Shown here: piece by piece, positions 9,435 through 23,121 of the stretch
Layout: each line of letters opens with the position of its first letter
How positions within the stretch are numbered: the stretch's first letter is position 1
From: Mollicutes bacterium
GTDB taxonomy: Bacteria; Bacillota_I; Bacilli_A; Izemoplasmatales; Izemoplasmataceae
Direction of reading: 5' to 3'
Assembly (NCBI GenBank): GCA_003557505.1
Contig: PWOH01000113.1
Coordinates: 1-34,776 of the forward strand
DNA length: 34,776 nt
The notes under the pieces: generated by a model
Told to the model about the DNA's origin: nothing
Database searches by the model: none
The model's input: the letters and a program-made list of their open reading frames with translations, nothing else
Program-made: the position numbers and the translations under genes

Positions 9435-12248
9435 CTATGCCCCTTTTAGTACCGTTTTTAAATATTTCCCTGTATGTGATGCTTCAACGTTACAAATTTG
9501 TTCTGGTGTCCCTTCAGCAATAATCTCACCGCCAGCGGCACCACCTTCTGGCCCAAGGTCGATAATATGGTCTGCAACTTTGATCACATCGAGGTTATGT
9601 TCAATAATAACGACAGTCGCCCCCTGAGAAACGATATTGTCAATGACTTCTAACAAGCGTTTGACATCATCGGAATGAAGCCCTGTGGTTGGTTCATCGA
9701 GTATATACAGTGTGTCTGAGGTAATGCGTTTGTGTAATTCTTTGGCCAGTTTGACACGTTGGGCTTCTCCACCACTGAGTGTTGGAGCGGGTTGACCGAT
9801 TTTAAGGTAACCAAGGCCCACATCAATCAAGGTTTGCAGTTTATGTTTGGCCTTGGGGATGTTTTCAAAGAATATCACCGCTTCTTCAATGGTCATATCT
9901 AAAACATCCGCAATAGTTTTTCCTTTATACGTAACTTGCAAGGTCTCTTGATTATAGCGTTTCCCATCGCATGATTCACAAGGAACGTAAACATCAGGTA
10001 AGAAATGCATTTCTATTTTCAAGACGCCATCACCATTACATTTTTCACAGCGGCCGCCTTTGACATTAAAAGAAAACCGTCCCTTTTGATACCCACGAAT
10101 CTTCGCTTCGTTGGTCATGGCGAAAATATCACGAATATTGTCAAAGACCCCGGTATAGGTTCCGGGATTACTGCGTGGGGTTCGCCCGATTGGTGATTGG
10201 TCAATATTAATCAGTTTACCGATATGGGCAGAGCCGTTAATACGGTCAAATTCACCTGCCATTAAAGGCTTCGGATACAGGAGATTGTGTAAGCCTTTAT
10301 ATAAGCATTCGTTGACCAAAGAGCTTTTTCCCGATCCACTCACACCACTTACAACACTCAACACACCTTTAGGGAATTTAACATCAATGTTTTTGAGGTT
10401 GTTTTCTCTTGCGCCTTTGATGGTAATGGATTTTCCGTCACCCTTGCGGCGTTGCTTAGGAACTTCAATACGTTTTTTTCCAGACAAATACTGCCCTGTT
10501 ATCGAATGATCAGCTTTAAGAATTTCATCGTATGTGCCTTGGAAGACCAATTGGCCACCATGTTCTCCAGCGCCAGGCCCAATATCGACAATCTGATCTG
10601 CTAGCTGCATGGTTTCTTCATCATGTTCCACAACGATTAATGTATTGCCTAAATCACGCATGCTTTTAAGGGTGTCAATCAACCGACGGTTATCGCGTTG
10701 ATGAAGACCGATAGAAGGCTCATCAAGAACATAAAGTACCCCAGTAAGTTGTGAGCCAATTTGTGTAGCCAAGCGAATACGTTGAGATTCTCCGCCTGAA
10801 AGCGTCGCCGCTCTTCTAGATAAGGTCAGATAATCAAGTCCGACATTTTTTAAAAATGCCAATCGTGAGGTAATTTCTTTAAGAATCATTGCTGATATTT
10901 TTTGTTCTGTTGAGGTTAAGTCCATCGACTCAATAAACTTCAGTAACTCCTGCACGGACATGTCGGTCATTTCAATGATATCCAAGCCTTGAATCTTAAC
11001 ACTCAAAGCCGCTTCATTTAACTTTTTCCCATGACATTTCCCACAGGTTTTTTCTGTCATTAATGTTTCAATCCACTCCCGCATAAAGCGTGAAGTCGTT
11101 TCAATATAACGCCGTTCAAGGTTATTGATGACGCCTTCATAATAATCATATTTTTCATGTTGAACTTTTTTCGTCTTCCCTTGAAATCTAAACTCAAGGG
11201 GCTCATCCGACCCATAGAAAATTAAGTCTCTTTGAGCTTTTGTGTAGGTTTTAAACGGCTTTCTTAAATCAATTCCATAATGCTTACCCAACACTTCCAG
11301 TTGTTTAAAATGATAAGTGTTCGTGTTTTGCCATCCTTTTATAGCGCCTTCATAAACACTTAAGTCTTCATTGTGGACTAAGAGGTTAGGGTCTATCTTT
11401 TTCTTATAGCCTAATCCCCCACACGCGTCACACGCACCGTAGGGTGCATTAAAGGAAAACAGTCGTGTTTCTAACTTTCCAATTGAAAAATCACAATGTG
11501 GACAAGCAAAATGTTCACTGAACGTATGGGGTTTCCCATTGATAAGAACAATCACTTTGCCTTCTCCCATTTTCGCGGCGGTTTCCAACGAGTCATATAG
11601 ACGCGAGCGGACTTTATCACGAAGTTTTAAACGATCAATGACAACGTCAATCGTATGGGTTTTATTTTTTTCTAAATTAATGTCACTATCAACATCGACA
11701 ATCTCGCCGTTAAGGCGAATGCGCACGTACCCATCTTTCTTCAACTGTTCCAGCGTTTTTTGATGAGTCCCTTTTTTACCTTGAATAAGCGGTGCCAACA
11801 CTTCAATTCGGCTGCCTTCCTCTTTTTCAAATATGCGATTACGCATCTCTTCAATGGATTGTGAAGTAATTTCTATGTCGTGTATCGGACAAAAAGGTTT
11901 ACCGACTCTTGCATATAATAACCTAAGATAGTCATAAATCTCTGTGACCGTACCCACAGTACTTCGGGGATTTTTACTTGTTGTTTTTTGGTCAATCGAT
12001 ATAGCCGGCGACAATCCCTCAATGCTTTCTACATTTGGTTTTTCCAAATTCCCCAAAAACTGTCTTGCATAGGCGCTCAAACTCTCAACATAACGCCTTT
12101 GGCCTTCTTTGTAGATAGTATCGAAGGCTAGTGAGGTTTTCCCTGATCCACTTAACCCTGTCATGACAATAAACTTGTCTTTAGGTAAAGTAATATCAAG
12201 ACTTTTAAGATTGTTTTCTTGTGCGCCTTTGATTACAATGTTTTTCAT
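9435..12248 (-). CDS. uvrA: Excinuclease ABC subunit A
   Basis: GLSGSGKTSLAFDTIYKEGQRRYVESLSAYARQFL, two ABC signatures (LSGGESQRIRLA, LSGGEAQRVKLA), zinc motifs CPHC/CDAC and CEKC/CESC. Confidence 0.98.
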   Translation of the reverse strand: MKNIVIKGAQENNLKSLDITLPKDKFIVMTGLSGSGKTSLAFDTIYKEGQRRYVESLSAYARQFLGNLEKPNVESIEGLSPAISIDQKTTSKNPRSTVGTVTEIYDYLRLLYARVGKPFCPIHDIEITSQSIEEMRNRIFEKEEGSRIEVLAPLIQGKKGTHQKTLEQLKKDGYVRIRLNGEIVDVDSDINLEKNKTHTIDVVIDRLKLRDKVRSRLYDSLETAAKMGEGKVIVLINGKPHTFSEHFACPHCDFSIGKLETRLFSFNAPYGACDACGGLGYKKKIDPNLLVHNEDLSVYEGAIKGWQNTNTYHFKQLEVLGKHYGIDLRKPFKTYTKAQRDLIFYGSDEPLEFRFQGKTKKVQHEKYDYYEGVINNLERRYIETTSRFMREWIETLMTEKTCGKCHGKKLNEAALSVKIQGLDIIEMTDMSVQELLKFIESMDLTSTEQKISAMILKEITSRLAFLKNVGLDYLTLSRRAATLSGGESQRIRLATQIGSQLTGVLYVLDEPSIGLHQRDNRRLIDTLKSMRDLGNTLIVVEHDEETMQLADQIVDIGPGAGEHGGQLVFQGTYDEILKADHSITGQYLSGKKRIEVPKQRRKGDGKSITIKGARENNLKNIDVKFPKGVLSVVSGVSGSGKSSLVNECLYKGLHNLLYPKPLMAGEFDRINGSAHIGKLINIDQSPIGRTPRSNPGTYTGVFDNIRDIFAMTNEAKIRGYQKGRFSFNVKGGRCEKCNGDGVLKIEMHFLPDVYVPCESCDGKRYNQETLQVTYKGKTIADVLDMTIEEAVIFFENIPKAKHKLQTLIDVGLGYLKIGQPAPTLSGGEAQRVKLAKELHKRITSDTLYILDEPTTGLHSDDVKRLLEVIDNIVSQGATVVIIEHNLDVIKVADHIIDLGPEGGAAGGEIIAEGTPEQICNVEASHTGKYLKTVLKGA

Positions 12249-12260
12249 GTTTACACGTCC

Positions 12261-16422
<4,162 letters not shown>

Positions 16423-16439
16423 ATAAAAATCACCTATGC

Positions 16440-16450
16440 AAATTATACCA
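16440..16450 (-). promoter_or_regulatory. Extended -10 promoter for the pcrA-ligA-uvrA operon
   Basis: TGGTATAAT (reverse complement of 16442-16450) just upstream of the pcrA start; no good -35. Confidence 0.5.
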
Positions 16451-16486
16451 AAAAACACAGCTTTTTCCTACTGAAAAAACCGCATT

Positions 16487-16515
16487 AAAAAAGCCAACCG
16501 CGAGGTTGGCTTTGT
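16487..16515 (-). terminator. Intrinsic terminator after csp
   Basis: 9-bp perfect stem AAGCCAACC (16491-16499)/GGTTGGCTT (16504-16512), tetraloop, U-tract on the minus strand. Confidence 0.85.
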
Positions 16516-16523
16516 TTAACAAC

Positions 16524-16721
16524 TTATAGAGTTTCGATATTTTCGGCTTGAGGACCTTTTTGTCCTTCGACTACGTCGAAAGTAACTTTTTGTCCTTCTT
16601 CAAGAGTTTTGAACCCTTCTTGGTTGATGTGTGAATAATGTGCGAAGACATCATTTCCTTCATCAGTAGTGATGAAACCGAAACCTTTTTCTGCGTTGAA
16701 CCATTTAACTGTACCAGTCAT
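16524..16721 (-). CDS. csp: Cold shock protein (CspA family)
   Basis: [32 protein letters not shown], with RNP1 (KGFGFI) and RNP2-like (VFAHY) motifs. Confidence 0.98.
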   Translation of the reverse strand: MTGTVKWFNAEKGFGFITTDEGNDVFAHYSHINQEGFKTLEEGQKVTFDVVEGQKGPQAENIETL

Positions 16722-16829
16722 ATGAATGTTCCTCCATTCTTAATTGTATTTCTTAAACGCCTTGTGCCTTCATAAGAATAGTGAAACATTGTGCTATCCT
16801 TGGTGCATAGTTTGTTTAAGTTCTACTCC

Positions 16830-16857
16830 ATAATACACTAAATTTTACATAATGCAA
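16830..16857 (-). promoter_or_regulatory. Sigma-A-like promoter of csp with ~100-nt 5' UTR
   Basis: -35 TTGCAT (16852-16857), 16-nt spacer, -10 TATTAT (16830-16835) on the minus strand; csp ATG at 16721. Confidence 0.6.
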
Positions 16858-16895
16858 GGGATTTTGCATTTTTTTTGTATGGAAACGCTTGTTTA

Positions 16896-18533
16896 TTATT
16901 TTTTACGTTTGAATGATGATTTTAATGCAACGGTGCGGTTAAACACTAGTTTATCTTGGGTTGAATCATCATCTGCACTGAAGTAACCGAGTCTGGTGAA
17001 CTGAAATGCTTCATTTTTAGCAATATCTATGTCACCTTCAATAAAGCCTTGTTTGATGGTTTTAGAATGTTTGTTGATTCTATCTTCTAAGGGTTTGCTA
17101 TCATCGGTATCATGCATCAAATCTTCATAGATACGAATTTCAGCGGGTTGTGCGGTTTTAGCATCAACAAAGTGAATGTTTCCATTTGGTTTGCGCGCAT
17201 TGAATCCTGAACCACTTTTTGTCTCAGGATCATAGGTCGCATAAATCGTTTGAACGTTGCCGGATTCATCGTATTTAACCTCATTAGCTTTAATGAAATA
17301 AGCATGCATTAATCGGACTTCAATGCCTAAAGATAGACGTTTCCATTTTTTATTAGGTTTTTGTTCTAAAAAGTCATCTCTCTCAATGTATACTTCAGAG
17401 GAGAAACTTAGTGCTCGGGACCCTAACGCTTCATTTTCTCGGTTATAGGGTGCTTCTAAGCGTTCGCTTTTGTCTTCGGGGTAATTAGTAATTACAACTT
17501 TAATCGGATCAATCACCGCATTTATGCGTCGTGCTTCCGTTTTTAAATAATCGCGAATGTACTCATCAAGCATATGCAGTTCGGTTTCCCCTTCACTCTT
17601 GGGTAACCCAAGCGCTTTGACAAAGTTGTGGATCGCCATCGGCGGAACACCGCGGCGTCGTAAACCACTTAATGTAATCAAGCGTGGGTCATCCCAACCA
17701 TCAACAACGCCATCGTCAACTAATTTTCTAATGGCACGTTTTCCAATGACTTGATTCGCGATTTTAAGTTTTCCAAATTCAATTTGGCGTGGGACACTTT
17801 CCATTTCGGTATGTTTGACAAACCAGTCATAAAGGGGTCTGTGGTCTTCAAACTCTAATGAACAAAGCGAATGGGTAATGCCTTCAATCGCATCTTCTAT
17901 AGGATGGGCAAAGTCATACATTGGATAAATGCACCAGTCATTTTTCGTGTTATGGTGATAACTTCTTTGAATACGGTAAATGATAGGGTCACGCATATTA
18001 ATATTCGGACTTGCCATATCAATTTTAGCACGTAAAACCTTCTCACCATCTTTAAAATCGCCGTGTTTCATGCGTTCAAATAATTCCATGTTTTCATCGA
18101 CACTACGATTTCGATAAGGACTTTCTTTCCCAGGTGATGTCAAATCACCTCGGAAGTCCTTTATTTCTTCTGGGGTAAGGTCACAAACATACGCTAAGCC
18201 CTTTTCAATTAATACTTTCGCGCGTTTATACATTTCTTCAAAATAATTACTGGCATAATAAAGGTTATCCCAGTGACATTCTAACCAGGCGATATCACGT
18301 TTGATGCCTTCGACAAACATCGCATCTTCTTTAATGGGGTTTGTATCGTCAAAACGCAAGTTAAACGTTCCCCCGTAATCCTTACTTAAAATGTAATTCA
18401 TTATGATTGCCCGCGCATGCCCCAAATGTAAAAGTCCATTGGGTTCTGGTGGGAATCTGGTCGCAATTTGCGTGTGTTTACCGGTTTCTAAGTCTTTTTC
18501 TATGATTGTTCGAATAAAGTTTTTATTTTCCAT
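16896..18533 (-). CDS. glnS: Glutaminyl-tRNA synthetase
   Basis: [87 protein letters not shown]. Confidence 0.96.
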   Translation of the reverse strand: MENKNFIRTIIEKDLETGKHTQIATRFPPEPNGLLHLGHARAIIMNYILSKDYGGTFNLRFDDTNPIKEDAMFVEGIKRDIAWLECHWDNLYYASNYFEEMYKRAKVLIEKGLAYVCDLTPEEIKDFRGDLTSPGKESPYRNRSVDENMELFERMKHGDFKDGEKVLRAKIDMASPNINMRDPIIYRIQRSYHHNTKNDWCIYPMYDFAHPIEDAIEGITHSLCSLEFEDHRPLYDWFVKHTEMESVPRQIEFGKLKIANQVIGKRAIRKLVDDGVVDGWDDPRLITLSGLRRRGVPPMAIHNFVKALGLPKSEGETELHMLDEYIRDYLKTEARRINAVIDPIKVVITNYPEDKSERLEAPYNRENEALGSRALSFSSEVYIERDDFLEQKPNKKWKRLSLGIEVRLMHAYFIKANEVKYDESGNVQTIYATYDPETKSGSGFNARKPNGNIHFVDAKTAQPAEIRIYEDLMHDTDDSKPLEDRINKHSKTIKQGFIEGDIDIAKNEAFQFTRLGYFSADDDSTQDKLVFNRTVALKSSFKRKK

Positions 18534-18695
18534 ACGTGAATCACCTTTCTTTCCATTGCATTATACTAAAAACTCCTCAAAAAAGAAAGAATTTGATTAC
18601 AGAAAGTCCCTTCAAGTAAAAGAAGGTATACTAAACCTTAAGTTTCCCAAGAAAAAAGGCAGGAGACAGTGTCTACTACCTTACTAGGAACAGCT

Positions 18696-20498
18696 TTAAT
18701 TTTGGAAGAAGTCGCCAAATTCATCCACAACGTTTTCATCCATTTCACCATAGAAGCTATCCATGAAACTATCTTGATTTTCCGGACTCATTTGTTCATA
18801 AGCATCGAAGAGTTCCTCGACAAGTTCCGGATCAACGTCTCCATTGTCATTGAGCGCTGTTTGAATCGATGCAACAGACTCAAGAACCGCTTCTTCTGGA
18901 GATCCTGGCTCTGGATTTAAATTATCATCTAAGTTTCCCAGGATAGTAGGGCTTGAGAAAGCATCCTGCAGTGAGTTACTAAAGGCCGATAAAATCAGGT
19001 CTAAGTTTTCATTACTGGCTTTTAAATCAAGTAATATACCATCATTGTTAATTTCAAAGCTATCGATGGTAATATTATCCTCAACCGTTCCAACTTCCAT
19101 GAAGTTCTCTAATGTCTCCGTTGAAATCACTAAGTTACCAACTTCAGTGAATATCGCAAATTCTACATCTCCTATTGACGCAAAGGCATCGCGGAATTTC
19201 TCTAAACGCTCTGAATTGGTGGCTTCATCAATTAAAATAAACTCATCGGCTGTTTTCCCTTCGGCATCACCGATTGCAACTCTGCTTAATTGATACTCTA
19301 TGCGATCCGCTTCAAGTTCAACGACATCCCAGCGCATATCAACGACTGACTTGATTGAATCAATTTCAATCAGACCATAAATTTTGATGTCTGTCTCTCC
19401 AAAATCAAACCAAAGGCCTTGCAGACCGACACTCATCATACGCCCATTGACTTCACGGTCAATGCGGAACCCTTCAAAGCCATCAAAATTATCATAAAGC
19501 ATCTTATTAAAGTGACGCTCTTTTATTTCATATCGGGTATCACCTGTAAGTGCGCGGTTAAAGGTGTATTGATCAAAACGTGTTTTCATAAAACGGCCCG
19601 AATCAAACAAATCCGGATTATAGCCTTGTTCATCATGCATATCATAAAGGTAAGGTGGAATATCTTCATCATCATCACTTCTGATTTGTGAAATACCCAT
19701 CGTAATATGAATCAAACGGTTTTGAATTTCAAAATGCACAAGTCTTCTTTCAAAGACAATATTAAGCATCTCTGCAAACAAATCCATCATGGCATCGTCA
19801 TTACCATCTAAGTTTTCAAGCATTTCAGCTTTATTAATTGTTAGAGAAAGATTATCAATAGCTAAGTCTACACCGGGGAAATCCTCTTCATCAAGATTGG
19901 TCTCTACATTCGCAACCGAAAGAATTCGGGTAAACAGTCCTCTTGTCAACGGTAACGACCCAATTCTAACGCGGTCAAACTCCAGGTAATACTCATCTTC
20001 GCGGTCTTCAAGCGTGAAACGGGCTTGAAGGTTGGTTTTAAACGTAAAGCCATCAGGTCTTCCCGCCTCAAGTGCAAGATTAAATGTAAACTGACCCTCA
20101 GAAGAATCCCCTAACGTAATCCAAGCGCCCTTAATTCTATACACAAGATTATCATTGATTTCATCTTCGATAACATAAAGACAATCAGAGCTTTCACAAG
20201 ATTCTAGAGGAAGATATTGATCATTTTGACCTTGTAATAATGTGAATATCGCGGTATTAATCACATCTTCATGCACCGGAATGACCAAATCATCTTCCCG
20301 CGCACTGTTTTCTTGGTAGTCATTTAACGCAACATCTAGATCTTCATAGAAAGCACTCATCGCATCAGCGTCTTCACTGTAAATCGTTTTATCAAAATCT
20401 TCCCAACTTGACCCATCATACATCAAAAGCAGTAATGTTAAAGGAATCGCTAAAACAAGTCCAATCGGAACAAAAATAATAAGTAATAATTTTTTCAC
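18696..20498 (-). CDS. Membrane-anchored, strongly acidic 600-aa protein of unknown function
   Basis: GTG start with RBS AGGAGGG; single N-terminal hydrophobic helix (LLLIIFVPIGLVLAIPLTLLLLM) then a long D/E-rich hydrophilic chain; no family recognised. Confidence 0.85.
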   Translation of the reverse strand: MKKLLLIIFVPIGLVLAIPLTLLLLMYDGSSWEDFDKTIYSEDADAMSAFYEDLDVALNDYQENSAREDDLVIPVHEDVINTAIFTLLQGQNDQYLPLESCESSDCLYVIEDEINDNLVYRIKGAWITLGDSSEGQFTFNLALEAGRPDGFTFKTNLQARFTLEDREDEYYLEFDRVRIGSLPLTRGLFTRILSVANVETNLDEEDFPGVDLAIDNLSLTINKAEMLENLDGNDDAMMDLFAEMLNIVFERRLVHFEIQNRLIHITMGISQIRSDDDEDIPPYLYDMHDEQGYNPDLFDSGRFMKTRFDQYTFNRALTGDTRYEIKERHFNKMLYDNFDGFEGFRIDREVNGRMMSVGLQGLWFDFGETDIKIYGLIEIDSIKSVVDMRWDVVELEADRIEYQLSRVAIGDAEGKTADEFILIDEATNSERLEKFRDAFASIGDVEFAIFTEVGNLVISTETLENFMEVGTVEDNITIDSFEINNDGILLDLKASNENLDLILSAFSNSLQDAFSSPTILGNLDDNLNPEPGSPEEAVLESVASIQTALNDNGDVDPELVEELFDAYEQMSPENQDSFMDSFYGEMDENVVDEFGDFFQN

Positions 20499-20509
20499 TA
20501 TGGTTTCCC

Positions 20510-20560
20510 TCCTAAAAGAAAAACACCTTTTCTTTTATTATACGAAAAAGGTGTTAAATC
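20510..20560 (-). terminator. Intrinsic terminator after tsaD
   Basis: 10-bp perfect stem AACACCTTTT (20522-20531)/AAAAGGTGTT (20546-20555), followed on the minus strand by TTTCTTTT. Confidence 0.75.
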
Positions 20561-20571
20561 TCATAACATTA

Positions 20572-21567
20572 TTACTCAGAAAGATTTAAACGAGAGTAGC
20601 CATTCATATCCATCGCATCAATCTTTTTAAAACGTTGATAATAGTAGTAACCAGCAATGCCCATCATTGCCGCATTATCGGTGCAATATTTAAATGGTGG
20701 CACGCTGACTTCAACATCTTTAAAGTGGGTTTCAACTTCACTTCTTAAGTGTTTATTCGCAGCGACACCCCCCGCAACAATTAACATTTTCGCCTGATAA
20801 TCATCAACGGCCTGACGACTTTTCTCAATCAAGTGTCGTACAGCGGCATGTTGGAATGAAGTCGCAAGGTTTTTCTCGTTAATCGGTTCTTTTTTCATGC
20901 GTAAACGATTAATCATGTTAATGACGTGACTTTTAAGTCCGCTGTAAGAAAAATCGTATAATTGTTCTGTCTTAATATGTGGCATCGGATAGGTGGCTTC
21001 ACCCTCCGCAGCTAACTTATCAATAATCGGCCCACCCGGATAGCCTAACCCGAGCACTCTGGCCACTTTATCATAAGCTTCTCCAACCGCGTCGTCTTGC
21101 GTTTCCCCAAGCTTCTCAAAATCATAGTGTTCCTTCATAAGGATTAACTCGGTATGACCTCCTGAGACCACCAAGGCGATTAAAGGAAACTTCATTTCAC
21201 TTTCAATTTGGTTCGCATAAATATGGCCTGCGATATGATGCACACCGACAATCGGAATATTATGCGCAAACGCAAACGCTTTGGCCGCATTGATGCCTAC
21301 CAATAAACTCCCAATTAAACCGGGTCCTTTGGTTACCGCAACCAAATCAACATCTTGAGCAGTAATGCCCGCTTGATTCAAGGCTTGTTCAAAAACAACA
21401 CTAATGCCTTTCACATGTTCACGAGATGCAATCTCGGGCACAACCCCCCCAAAAGAGGCATGCGTATCTATTTGTGAAAGCACAATATTACTTAAAATCA
21501 CCTTACCATCTTTATTGATACTAACACTTGTTTCATCACAAGAGCTTTCAACTGCTAAAACAATCAT
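20572..21567 (-). CDS. tsaD: tRNA N6-threonylcarbamoyladenosine (t6A) synthase subunit TsaD
   Basis: ESSCDETSVS, GVHHIAGHIYAN, VSGGHTELIL, VAGGVAANKHLR. Confidence 0.98.
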   Translation of the reverse strand: MIVLAVESSCDETSVSINKDGKVILSNIVLSQIDTHASFGGVVPEIASREHVKGISVVFEQALNQAGITAQDVDLVAVTKGPGLIGSLLVGINAAKAFAFAHNIPIVGVHHIAGHIYANQIESEMKFPLIALVVSGGHTELILMKEHYDFEKLGETQDDAVGEAYDKVARVLGLGYPGGPIIDKLAAEGEATYPMPHIKTEQLYDFSYSGLKSHVINMINRLRMKKEPINEKNLATSFQHAAVRHLIEKSRQAVDDYQAKMLIVAGGVAANKHLRSEVETHFKDVEVSVPPFKYCTDNAAMMGIAGYYYYQRFKKIDAMDMNGYSRLNLSE

Positions 21568-22007
21568 TGTTGACCTCCTATTGGTTTGACCATCAACAAG
21601 GCATCGGTGCCATCCTCATAATAATTCGCACGCACTGCTTGTTTTTCAAAACCAAACATTTCATAAAAACGAATAACATCTTGTTTCGCTTCACTGACTT
21701 CTAATGTTAAGTTTTCAACCTGTTTTGCCTGACAAAATTCAATAATTTTTTCCATCAATGCTTGCCCGTAGCCTTGGGATTGATGTTCACTCAATACGGC
21801 AATATTGATGATTTCTGCATTAGGTTTAGTAATCCATATTCCTGCGTAAGCTAGCCGTTTCCCATCATTTTCCAAGATAAAGTAACGCGCCAGGTCATTA
21901 TATAATATTTCATCGGTTAACATCTGTTTTTCCAAAGATTTTCCAAAGACTTCTCGTTCTAAATCATAAACAAAACGAATGTCACTCATATCCATTTTAC
22001 GAATCAT
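21564..22007 (-). CDS. rimI: GNAT acetyltransferase, RimI-like
   Basis: GNAT fold with motif A EHQSQGYGQALMEKII, ...LEVSEAKQDVIRFYEMFGF; located between tsaB and tsaD. Confidence 0.88.
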   Translation of the reverse strand: MIRKMDMSDIRFVYDLEREVFGKSLEKQMLTDEILYNDLARYFILENDGKRLAYAGIWITKPNAEIINIAVLSEHQSQGYGQALMEKIIEFCQAKQVENLTLEVSEAKQDVIRFYEMFGFEKQAVRANYYEDGTDALLMVKPIGGQQ

Positions 22008-22612
22008 TTGTTTTGCTCCTGATTGCGTTCTGCTTCCGTTTTTCTTAAGTAAACAGGCGACAAATCATGTACATTGTCTACAGCCTCTAAGAGTTCACTG
22101 TTTAACACAACATTAAGATCAGGCATCACTGCATTTACGGGGTGGTCATATGTCCATGAATCCAGCATAGTGGTTAAATCTGCATACGTATCCGCTTTGA
22201 GACGAACCAGTGTTTCATCCGTTTTTTCAAACACGCCACCAAAGGCTTGGTTTCTTCTAGCATCAACATAGGCAAATATAACACCGTTATCAGCACCGCT
22301 AGCTAGCAGTGCCGGCGTTGAAATCTTAAAGACCGGGATATTGTGACTCCACGCAAACATCTTCGCCACAACCACCCCAATGCGTACACCGGTATAAGAC
22401 CCCGGGCCAATCCCGACAATCACAGCCGCTAAATCCTGAATCTTCCAAGAAGCTTTATCAAACATTTTCGCAATATTGTCCATCAACGTCACAGAGTGAT
22501 CATTATTGCCTTTTTGATAAATACTATCGACTAAGACATTGTCTTCATAAAGTGCGATATATAAATACGGAGTCGCCGTATCAATGACTAAGCGCTTTAA
22601 CGATTTGTTCAT
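22004..22612 (-). CDS. tsaB: t6A biosynthesis protein TsaB
   Basis: IDTATPYLYIALY, VGIGPGSYTGVRIGVVVAKMFAW. Start set to ATG 22612 (RBS AGGAAG) rather than GTG 22621; overlaps the tsaE end. Confidence 0.95.
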   Translation of the reverse strand: MNKSLKRLVIDTATPYLYIALYEDNVLVDSIYQKGNNDHSVTLMDNIAKMFDKASWKIQDLAAVIVGIGPGSYTGVRIGVVVAKMFAWSHNIPVFKISTPALLASGADNGVIFAYVDARRNQAFGGVFEKTDETLVRLKADTYADLTTMLDSWTYDHPVNAVMPDLNVVLNSELLEAVDNVHDLSPVYLRKTEAERNQEQNK

Positions 22613-23030
22613 ACTGCCCACTTCCTTCTATGGTTATTTTTCTTGAGGTATCACCGGTCCACTCAATGGAAAGTGAAAGATATTCACTTGGCAAGAGACT
22701 TTCGATGTTCTTATACCATTCCACAACACACACACCATCACTCTCGAGATATTCCTCCACATCAGAATCACTAAACTCCCCAACCAGACGATACGCATCA
22801 ATGTGATAAAGATTGACATCATTCTCATAGATTTTCATAATCGTGAAAGTCGGTGAATTAATTCGGCCTTGAACGCCTAAGCCTTCACCCAAAAACTGTG
22901 TAAACGTCGTTTTCCCAGCCCCTAAATCGCCTTCAAGACAAATTAGAAAGCCTGGCTTACTATAACTAGCGATTTGTAATGCCAAATCACGCATCGCTTC
23001 AATTGTTTCAATATGAATCGTTGTTTTCAT
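22581..23030 (-). CDS. tsaE: t6A biosynthesis ATPase TsaE
   Basis: LEGDLGAGKTTFTQFLGEGLG, NSPTFTIMKIYE, YHIDAYRL. Confidence 0.96.
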   Translation of the reverse strand: MKTTIHIETIEAMRDLALQIASYSKPGFLICLEGDLGAGKTTFTQFLGEGLGVQGRINSPTFTIMKIYENDVNLYHIDAYRLVGEFSDSDVEEYLESDGVCVVEWYKNIESLLPSEYLSLSIEWTGDTSRKITIEGSGQYEQIVKALSH

Positions 23031-23079
23031 GTCGTTTCCTCATTTCTCTATCAAATCGCCAATCGATTACAGTATTTCA

Positions 23080-23088
23080 TGCTATAAT
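23080..23088 (+). promoter_or_regulatory. Extended -10 element for the lipid kinase gene
   Basis: TGCTATAAT ahead of the ORF starting at 23122 (RBS aaaggg); the -35 is poor. Confidence 0.5.
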
Positions 23089-23121
23089 AAGCATACACTC
23101 CAGTAAAAGGGACTGACGTTA

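Noticed and set aside
9343-9627. Numerous plus-strand ORFs of 60-130 aa between 200 and 30000 (e.g. 9343-9627, 13554-13892, 14075-14464, 26014-26334)
   Set aside because: They are antisense to well-identified conserved genes, have no recognisable domains and generally no good RBS; best explained as shadow ORFs.
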